Made by a program: the position numbers and the translations under genes. This document shows, one piece after another, positions 12,756 through 18,529 of a DNA stretch of 18,529 nucleotides (the first letter of the stretch is position 1; every line of letters starts with the position of its first letter). Below the pieces are notes generated by a model that did not search any database, was not told where the DNA came from, and saw only the letters and a program-made list of their open reading frames with translations. The stretch is from assembly GCA_026702635.1 (NCBI GenBank), contig JAPPBZ010000054.1, positions 1 to 18,529 on the forward strand, given 5' to 3'. The stretch is from Bacteroidota bacterium. GTDB lineage: Bacteria > Bacteroidota > Rhodothermia > Rhodothermales > Bin80.

Positions 12756-13521
12756 ACAATTGAGAACGATCTTTGGCGGGGCCGTGAAAATAATCGAAGG
12801 CGATCTGGATTCGGATGAGCTGGTCGTGTCCGGACCCGGACTGGTCTTCAGCAAGGACGATGACGGTGACGAGCCGATCCGGGACTTGCACGGTGAGTAT
12901 TTTACGAACCGGACGTTTCTGGGGCACAACAAGGGCGACGGCGTAATGGCAATGTTCAATCACGGCTACCCACTGTTGTACCACACCATGTGTGGCAATG
13001 GCGGCGCCGAGTACATTGTTCCGAAAAGTCTGTTCACCTGGTTCCGCAACCTGTCGGACCACCGCTTTGAGCACCCCGTGAAAACGACGCTCAACGAAGA
13101 AGAACAGCACATGGCGGCGACGCTTGTGCTGAATATGCGTAACGAATATGAGGAGTTTGTGGCAAAACAGGCTGCGAAAGGACTTTTGGGCTGGTCCAGT
13201 GGCAGTGCGCCCCATGTCGTCAAGATGACCAATAAAGGGGAGATCACCGACTGGCCGATCGTTGAATTCAGCTTGACTCCCACTCCGGCCGAGAGCCGGA
13301 CCGCGGCAGACGCACAGTTCAAGTCAGTGAAAACCTTCCTGAAAAGTGCGTCTTTGCCCGACGAATTTGACCTGGATTGGGACAAAATCCTGGTCGATGT
13401 GCCAAATCGGGAACCTAACAAAGGAGGTGCCCGTCCAACCACTGTATGTCAGACACTCTCAATTAGCGAGGAATTGAGAATTAAACAGGAACTGTACCGA
13501 ATACAGGACGCTTTCAAATAA
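12742..13521 (+). CDS. Prohead (capsid maturation) serine protease
   Basis: A 259-aa protein. Candidate catalytic residues are H74 (AMFNHGYPLLYH) and a serine in LLGWSSGSAPH (S152/S153/S155). The fold closes with EFSLTPTPAE, which corresponds to the conserved SLVPxPA-type strand of HK97 proteases. Such proteases cleave the capsid delta domain and themselves after prohead assembly. The gene sits exactly between portal and major capsid, the usual place. ATG 12742 is chosen over a TTG at 12652, which would overlap the portal by 104 nt. The N-terminal DLHGEYFT segment occurs in related phage capsid proteases. No Shine-Dalgarno sequence is visible. Confidence 0.85.
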   Translation: MNETEQLRTIFGGAVKIIEGDLDSDELVVSGPGLVFSKDDDGDEPIRDLHGEYFTNRTFLGHNKGDGVMAMFNHGYPLLYHTMCGNGGAEYIVPKSLFTWFRNLSDHRFEHPVKTTLNEEEQHMAATLVLNMRNEYEEFVAKQAAKGLLGWSSGSAPHVVKMTNKGEITDWPIVEFSLTPTPAESRTAADAQFKSVKTFLKSASLPDEFDLDWDKILVDVPNREPNKGGARPTTVCQTLSISEELRIKQELYRIQDAFK

Positions 13522-13533
13522 CCAAACGAACTG

Positions 13534-14937
13534 ATGGCTAAAGAAAATCAATCCCTCGCAAAGGACGTCAAGGAGACCGGTGAAATGCTGATCGCAGGGC
13601 AAAGAGATTTGCTCAAACGAATTCAGAAACTCGAGGCGCAAGGAAAAAGTGCAGGCGATAAGAAGGAACAGTTTCAGAAAATGGCAAAGGATATGGCGGC
13701 GAACGTGGCGAAAGGAGAGACGAACATGAACGCGCTCGCCAAGCGCGTCGAGGACATGGAGAAGGAAGCACAGGAGCGCCGGGCGTACGAAGTCAAGTGG
13801 ACTCCGAGCCAGCAACCTGCCAACCCGTATGAGCACGCGTACAAGCACATGTTTCGTGCGGAACAGGATGAGCAGGCGATCTATAATAAGATTCGCAATG
13901 CCTCCGAAGATGAGGTCAAAGCGGCCGTGAATGTATACGGAAACAAGATCCCCCACAAAGGCGATCTTCGTGCGATCATGTTCCCCCGGCGACACAAAGC
14001 ACTCTTGACCGCGTTGAGTTCGGATGCGTCGGGTAGTGCAGGGGCCACCCTGACACCCGAGTACATGGAACAGATTTTGGAGCCCGCCCAGGAAAAGCGG
14101 ACGCTTCTGGATGAATTCCGGATTGTCAATACAAAGTACACGAAACTGATCTGGCGCCAAGAGAAGCTTTCCCGACGGGAAGGCAGTGATGGCGTGAGCA
14201 TTCAGTCGATGGACTTTACCGGAACCGGCCAAGGGACCACGGGGACCGAGGTCGAATTCCAGTTCGAGAGCAAGGAAGAGGAAATGAGGACATTCCTCGG
14301 CCTGGCGTACTCATCCATTCAGATCCTACAGGATGTCAGCTATATGCAGACCTATGTAGGGAATCAGCTGGAGTATGAGGCAAACCGGCAGCTGTCCATC
14401 AGTGTTCTCTACGGAGAGAATGCCCGGGGAGCATCTGACACCAGTAAACAGTTCAGTACTTCGGCACTGAACATTGCCGCAACCGAATTCGATACGGATA
14501 CGATCGAGGAAGTAGATGTGAGCGGAACGCACCTGGTAGACGTTTTGAGCGCCTCATGGCTCCAAGCCAGTCTGACGCATATCGACCCGACGGTTCACTT
14601 CATGCACCCGACGGATTACCACCGTATGCTCTTGACCAAGGATAATGATGGCCGGTACATGTTTGTGCCGAACATCAACAATCCATCAATGCTGAGCCCG
14701 ATGGGAATGCCAGTCGCGAAATCGACCTTTGTCAACAAGGACTCGTTCTTCACACTTCCGGCCAATGAATGTATGCTCTGTGTCCGCAAAGGATGGGAGA
14801 GCGGTATGTTCTTTGAAGACAATACCAATGTTCGCGAACTGGAAGTTACCTTCCGCGTCTATGGACGGTACGGATTTGTGATGTTCCGCCCTGGATCAAC
14901 GATCCGTGGCACGTTCTCATCAGCAATCGCCGCCTAA
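13534..14937 (+). CDS. Major capsid protein, HK97 fold
   Basis: A 467-aa protein with an N-terminal coiled-coil scaffolding (delta) region (about 1-85, rich in K/E/Q) followed by the HK97 capsid core. The core opens with LSSDASGSAGATLTPEYMEQ (162-180), the equivalent of the usual G-G-x-L-x-P start of the mature coat. It has the typical KxxPM-type E-loop area, the spine helix and an A-domain ending in VTFRVYGRYGFVMFRPG. The delta region should be removed by the protease, probably around residues 145-165. The preceding bases show no Shine-Dalgarno sequence, surprising for the most heavily made virion protein. Other than the small gap of 12 nt it follows the protease directly. Confidence 0.92.
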   Translation: MAKENQSLAKDVKETGEMLIAGQRDLLKRIQKLEAQGKSAGDKKEQFQKMAKDMAANVAKGETNMNALAKRVEDMEKEAQERRAYEVKWTPSQQPANPYEHAYKHMFRAEQDEQAIYNKIRNASEDEVKAAVNVYGNKIPHKGDLRAIMFPRRHKALLTALSSDASGSAGATLTPEYMEQILEPAQEKRTLLDEFRIVNTKYTKLIWRQEKLSRREGSDGVSIQSMDFTGTGQGTTGTEVEFQFESKEEEMRTFLGLAYSSIQILQDVSYMQTYVGNQLEYEANRQLSISVLYGENARGASDTSKQFSTSALNIAATEFDTDTIEEVDVSGTHLVDVLSASWLQASLTHIDPTVHFMHPTDYHRMLLTKDNDGRYMFVPNINNPSMLSPMGMPVAKSTFVNKDSFFTLPANECMLCVRKGWESGMFFEDNTNVRELEVTFRVYGRYGFVMFRPGSTIRGTFSSAIAA

Positions 14938-14955
14938 ACTCTAAATTTCTGAATC

Positions 14956-15243
14956 ATGGCCGAAACACAGACCAAAACCGATAAGCGGGACATGACGCCC
15001 GTGACTCTGGAAGCACGGGGAAATATCCCCATCTCCAAACTAATCAAGGCGGGTTGTAATATCTCTCCTGCGATCTTGCAGGAATGGGATCGACACCCAG
15101 GCGCCAAGCGCATTACGAAGGGTCAGGAAATTCGCGTTGAGAAGTATATTGCGGATGAGCTCTTGAAATTGAAGATCAAGAGCCTGGATCCTCGTCACCG
15201 GCATAAGACGATTAGTGCGTTTGTGCCAGCCACCGATTATTAA
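14956..15243 (+). CDS. Small basic protein between capsid and repeat protein, unknown
   Basis: A 95-aa basic protein with no recognised family. It contains ARGNIPISKLIKAGCNISPA and a Lys-rich C-terminal part (ADELLKLKIKSLDPRHRHK). Its place right after the capsid gene suggests a capsid-associated role such as a minor head protein. No Shine-Dalgarno sequence; the upstream bases are AT-rich (AAATTTCTGAATC). Confidence 0.55.
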   Translation: MAETQTKTDKRDMTPVTLEARGNIPISKLIKAGCNISPAILQEWDRHPGAKRITKGQEIRVEKYIADELLKLKIKSLDPRHRHKTISAFVPATDY

Positions 15244-15254
15244 ACTGATCTCAG

Positions 15255-16430
15255 ATGAGTTTCCTGCGACCGATTGGGACAGGGCTGCATGAATCTGTGG
15301 CAGCCGATACCAACGTAGTGATTGCTGTTCCCGGCCGTGCCCGTATTGCACGCCTGGTAACTGACATCGCCCTCCGATATACATTGGGCAGCACAGTGGC
15401 AAGCGCTACGATTGGATTTCCACTGGCGGCCGGGACGCATGATATTGACGTGGCCGATGATGTGAACCTGAACCTTTTTGAGACCGGTGGTGCCGGGAAT
15501 GTCTATGTGGAATTCTTTGGCGCTGACGTTACTCCGACACCCGTTCGAATCAAACGGGACCATCAACATATTGCCCTGGGCAATAATAATGTGATTGAAT
15601 TACCGGCCGAATCCGCGGCACTGACTCTGGCGGCCGATACGCTGGAGAGTGATACAGTTCCTGCTGGATTTACGCGTGCAAAGCTGCGTGCCGCCGGAGC
15701 GATTCATTACACCACAGATGGGACGGACCCATCCAACACGGAGGGGACCGATCTAGCCGCCAATACAGATGTTACTCTCGAAGTGGAATCGGGTGATACC
15801 ATCAAATTGTTCGAGACCGGAGGTGCCACCACGGCGACCATTTTGTATTTCGGTTCGAAAAAGCGAACGACTCACGTAAAACTGATCGCGGATCAGGCTT
15901 TTCTGTTTACGACAGACGGATCAGATCCAACCGCGGATCGTGGGATTTTGGTGGCGGCAAATACAGTGGTCAATATCCCGCTCCGGTTTGCATACTCCCA
16001 AGGAGCACTGCCTGCCGGTGAAACCAATACGTTTGCAAATCGGGAAGCACAACGCACGGCCTATCTGAAAGTACGTCGAGCCAGTTCCTCTGCCACCAAT
16101 ATTCAGATCCAGGAGTTTGAGGGACTGCATAAGGGTGGAGATGTCTATGAGCAGAACGTGTTCCGCCCAATTGGTGGCACATACGTGGAACTGACGGCGG
16201 ACGTGCATGTTGTGGATGTGCCGAAAAATGCGAATTGGGCATGGATCGGGGCTCTGGATGCTGCTGTGAAGTACACGACCGGTGCCGTAACGCCGACGGG
16301 TACCCAACGAGGATTTTCCATTGCAGCAAACAGCCACGCAAAAGTGCCGGTCTCGGATGGACCCAATCGATTGCAACTTCTCAGGGGCGCCACAGGTGCC
16401 AAAGCGACGGTCCTATTCTTTGGGCTATAA
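15255..16430 (+). CDS. Modular virion protein with chitobiase C-terminal-like repeats
   Basis: A 391-aa protein made of repeated beta-rich units. Residues 3-90 and 302-391 are a clear duplicate of about 88 residues: F-RPIGT..., then ...YT.G..., ...AAN/AAG..., and a closing L..TGGA...V.FFG. Two internal units at 148-200 and 215-245 have the YTTDGTDP / FTTDGSDP motif, which is characteristic of the chitobiase/beta-hexosaminidase C-terminal domain, followed by LAANT and FETGGA..ATILYFG. The gene follows the capsid gene, so it may decorate the capsid or form a fibre-like part that contacts carbohydrate. Function is inferred from position and repeats only. Confidence 0.6.
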   Translation: MSFLRPIGTGLHESVAADTNVVIAVPGRARIARLVTDIALRYTLGSTVASATIGFPLAAGTHDIDVADDVNLNLFETGGAGNVYVEFFGADVTPTPVRIKRDHQHIALGNNNVIELPAESAALTLAADTLESDTVPAGFTRAKLRAAGAIHYTTDGTDPSNTEGTDLAANTDVTLEVESGDTIKLFETGGATTATILYFGSKKRTTHVKLIADQAFLFTTDGSDPTADRGILVAANTVVNIPLRFAYSQGALPAGETNTFANREAQRTAYLKVRRASSSATNIQIQEFEGLHKGGDVYEQNVFRPIGGTYVELTADVHVVDVPKNANWAWIGALDAAVKYTTGAVTPTGTQRGFSIAANSHAKVPVSDGPNRLQLLRGATGAKATVLFFGL

Positions 16431-16440
16431 GCGATGAGGT

Positions 16441-17097
16441 ATGGGTGCCTTCCCCTTGCTTTTAACCGAAGAGCTTGTTCAGGACAGTCTAGGTAAAATC
16501 CCGGCCACGTCCGAGCGGAATACGTCCGCGTTTAATCGGGCCATCTCCGATATGACCGGTGTCACGGAACGCTTTCTCAATCGAGAGCTCGCCGTTCGGA
16601 AGACCACCCAAATTCTGCCGATCACCCGCTGGAAGCACGTCCACACGTTCAATTATGCAGAAGGATTCTTGACGCATTTCCCGATGGTCCAGATCCTGAC
16701 CGTCACAGACGGCGAGGGCAATGACGTGAGTTCGGACTATTCGCTTCATGACGTGACGGACCGGCAGGAGCGTTTGATTCGGGGGCCGGTGTCATTCCGG
16801 TGGGTCCGTGTGACTGGTTTTACCGGCTACCGTCGAGTAGACCAGGATTTAACTGCATTGCAAGCAATTGATGGTCTGTCGGATCTGACGGAGCTGCCGC
16901 CAGTTTTACCCGACGAGATCCGAAGTGCATTGACGGAAATTACACTGAACCGGCTGATATTGGCGAGCAAAGGTCAATTGGGCACCAACCAACAAATCTC
17001 CGGTATTGGTCAGCAAGAGGTCCGAATCTCCGCGCCGGACAAAATGTTTGTGAATGACCGCCTGCGGGATTTGGTAGATTATCGGAGGGTATTCTGA
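16441..17097 (+). CDS. Head-tail connector (adaptor) protein
   Basis: A 218-aa protein. The N-terminal helical part (SAFNRAISDMTGVTERFLNR) followed by a beta segment, a short YNYAEGF-like stretch, and a helix-rich middle (IRSALTEITLNRLILA) matches the layout of phage gp6-type adaptors, which bind the portal and provide the docking ring for the neck. It is the first gene after the capsid genes, the standard position. Another in-phase start is not evident; GAGGT lies directly before ATG 16441. Its stop overlaps the next start (TGATG at 17095-17099). Confidence 0.6.
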   Translation: MGAFPLLLTEELVQDSLGKIPATSERNTSAFNRAISDMTGVTERFLNRELAVRKTTQILPITRWKHVHTFNYAEGFLTHFPMVQILTVTDGEGNDVSSDYSLHDVTDRQERLIRGPVSFRWVRVTGFTGYRRVDQDLTALQAIDGLSDLTELPPVLPDEIRSALTEITLNRLILASKGQLGTNQQISGIGQQEVRISAPDKMFVNDRLRDLVDYRRVF

Positions 17098-17723
17098 TGC
17101 CGGAAGTGATCAGTCTCAAGGAAGGAGCCCGGCGCTATGGACGATTTGTCAACAGCCTCCAAGATGCGGTCTTGGAGGGGTTGATTGATTTTCATGTCGC
17201 GACACTGGGTTCACAATTGCGAGATCTGCGTGATGCGCCGGATGAAGACGAGTGGCGATCAAAGGACGACCACGGACCGCTGCGGATTGTGACTGCTCGG
17301 CTATGGCAAAGCTTGGTCGGGCCGTATTCATGGCAGCGTTTTGGCGTGACGGTTGCCGCGCCCACTGTGCGTCTGTCCGGCCGTCGGTATCCCAGGAAAG
17401 CCAGTGGTGTTGAAGAATCGCTGTACAATGTGGCTGTGACTCCCGGGGTTAGTCGAGTCAGAGGCACCCTGACATTTGGGACCAAGACACCGTACGCGCA
17501 TATTCAGGAATTCGGAGGCACCGATCCAGACACCAAAAGACGGATCCGGCCTCGGCCCTATTTCTATCCGGGAGTCAAGCGCACGTGGCGTCGCCGTGCG
17601 GGCATATTGCTGAATCCGCGTGCGTCGCGGATTCCCGGCGTAAATCAGAGAACGACTCTGGATTACATGATGTACGCGTACTTGATGTATTACTTAATGG
17701 GTGGCCGCAAGGTCAGAGTTTAG
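17097..17723 (+). CDS. HK97 gp10-like neck or tail-completion protein
   Basis: A 208-aa basic protein whose motif GTKTPYAHIQEFGGTDPD... followed by RIRPRPYFYPGVK is the hallmark of the HK97 gp10/Mu gpG-like tail-completion family: YA-x-IQEFGG, then IRPRPF-like. These proteins join the connector to the tail. A good Shine-Dalgarno sequence (GGAGGG) precedes the ATG, which overlaps the adaptor stop. The C-terminal tail ends in a hydrophobic aromatic stretch (MMYAYLMYYLMGG), unusual for the family and possibly an interaction patch. Confidence 0.75.
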   Translation: MPEVISLKEGARRYGRFVNSLQDAVLEGLIDFHVATLGSQLRDLRDAPDEDEWRSKDDHGPLRIVTARLWQSLVGPYSWQRFGVTVAAPTVRLSGRRYPRKASGVEESLYNVAVTPGVSRVRGTLTFGTKTPYAHIQEFGGTDPDTKRRIRPRPYFYPGVKRTWRRRAGILLNPRASRIPGVNQRTTLDYMMYAYLMYYLMGGRKVRV

Positions 17724-18353
17724 ATGGGCGTTCCCGTACGATACAAGAAGGATTGGCTCTGTGAACAGGTTCGCACGTGCCTGATGACGTATCAGGCAGA
17801 TGTGGCTCGCGTATGGTCTCCAAAGACGCCGGTCCTCCATATTGAAAAAGAAGTGATGGACTGGCGCTTCAACTGGTTCCAGAGCCGGGACCTGCGGGTC
17901 GAGGTAATGGGTGATCCGGTCTGGTACTGCGAGATTCTGTTTTCGGGGCCGACCATTCCGACGAAGGAAACCGTCGATGGTCAATGGCGTGGCGGGATGC
18001 ACGAATTCTCCATGGCGCTGTTTCTGCAATACAAAGAACGGATGAGCACGGACCTGTTCGAAGACATGACCGACGAGCAAAGCCACAATCGTCAAGGGTT
18101 AATGTTGTATCTTAGGAATCAGGGAATCCAGCGCATCTTCTTTCCCGATCCGAATACGCAGGATGAAGATATGACCTTCGGGGACGTGTTGATGAGCATT
18201 CGCGTGACCGGAGACGAAGAAGTATACTTGGATCAGCGGAGCATTGTGAATTTTGAAAATGAGGAGTTTGGGGGGAACATTACGAATGATCCAAACGAGA
18301 GCAATCGGGCACATTTGCTCACATTTCGAGTAGACATTACAGACGCCGTATGA
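17724..18353 (+). CDS. Probable tail terminator / head-tail joining protein
   Basis: A 209-aa protein with no motif I can name with certainty. Its position directly after the gp10-like gene, and its size, fit a tail terminator or connector protein that caps the tail tube. It is acidic overall. The C-terminus TFRVDITDAV is beta-rich, as is usual for neck proteins. The start directly abuts the previous stop (TAG then ATG), with only a weak AAGG upstream, and the end overlaps the next gene by an ATGA junction. The function is inferred from gene order. Confidence 0.45.
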   Translation: MGVPVRYKKDWLCEQVRTCLMTYQADVARVWSPKTPVLHIEKEVMDWRFNWFQSRDLRVEVMGDPVWYCEILFSGPTIPTKETVDGQWRGGMHEFSMALFLQYKERMSTDLFEDMTDEQSHNRQGLMLYLRNQGIQRIFFPDPNTQDEDMTFGDVLMSIRVTGDEEVYLDQRSIVNFENEEFGGNITNDPNESNRAHLLTFRVDITDAV

Positions 18354-18529
18354 TCATGGTTAAGCATTTATTCCGTTTGAAAAAGCCGTTGACGTTCCAG
18401 GGAGAAACCTTTATGCCCGGGGACGAGACGAAGTTGCGGATGATGGGATTTGACACTCCACAGTTCCGGATTGCAATTAATCAAGATGTCATTGAGCCGG
18501 CAATGGATCACGTGAAGTGGTACAAAGGA
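18350..18529 (+). CDS. Hypothetical phage protein, truncated by window end
   Basis: The frame opens at an ATGA overlap and stays open for 60 codons to the last base, so the gene is cut by the window edge. The visible part (MIMVKHLFRLKKPLTFQGET then FMPGDETKLRMMGFDTPQFR) is unrecognised. A tail-tube, small tail or chaperone gene would be expected here by order, but the sequence is too short to decide. Confidence 0.6.
   Translation, partial: MIMVKHLFRLKKPLTFQGETFMPGDETKLRMMGFDTPQFRIAINQDVIEPAMDHVKWYKG

Noticed and set aside
14938..14955. Terminator after the major capsid gene
   Set aside because: The short gap has no hairpin and no run of T; transcription probably reads through.

Overview
The window is part of a tailed double-stranded DNA phage (or prophage) genome. 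Every convincing gene lies on the + strand and the genes are tightly packed, often with stop and start codons overlapping (ATGA, TGATG, TAATG). It runs from a replication module straight into DNA packaging, an HK97-type head and the head-tail connector. The host cannot be named. Two things suggest a lineage with weak Shine-Dalgarno use, such as Bacteroidota or Balneolota: the major capsid protein and several other genes have no visible Shine-Dalgarno sequence, and there is a lipoprotein whose acylated Cys is followed directly by collagen-like Gly-X-Y triplets. This is an inference, because other genes have good Shine-Dalgarno sequences.

Region 1-504 has no convincing gene. It is a dense repeat region: a perfect 55-bp direct repeat, nine copies of the octamer GGTGTCAC in both orientations, and a perfect 45-bp inverted repeat around a 55-nt loop containing a 16-nt run of pure A/T. 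Just downstream are a 53-aa ribbon-helix-helix protein and a primase-helicase. The likeliest reading is a phage replication origin with its control elements.

Region 505-7502 is the early or accessory part. It holds two small ribbon-helix-helix regulators, the primase-helicase, and a gp3/recombination-directionality-factor-like protein whose C-terminus ends in an SSB-type acidic tip (DDDDLPF). It also holds two small membrane proteins, a coiled-coil protein with an S4-like C-terminus, a HAD phosphatase and the collagen-like lipoprotein. An operator array overlapping a good -35/-10 promoter lies at 2867-2951.

Region 7504-9682 has small DNA- or zinc-binding proteins and a probable small terminase. 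Region 9682-18529 is the late structural operon: large terminase, HK97 portal, prohead protease, major capsid protein, a small unknown protein, a repeat-containing virion protein (chitobiase C-terminal-like units), head-tail adaptor, gp10-like neck or tail-completion protein, probable tail terminator, and a gene cut by the window end. No integrase, tRNA, CRISPR array or insertion sequence was seen.

The most interesting points are the compact iteron/inverted-repeat origin, the SSB-tipped gp3-like protein, the triple-repeat operator, the S4-like phage protein next to the HAD phosphatase, and the modular repeat protein next to the capsid gene.
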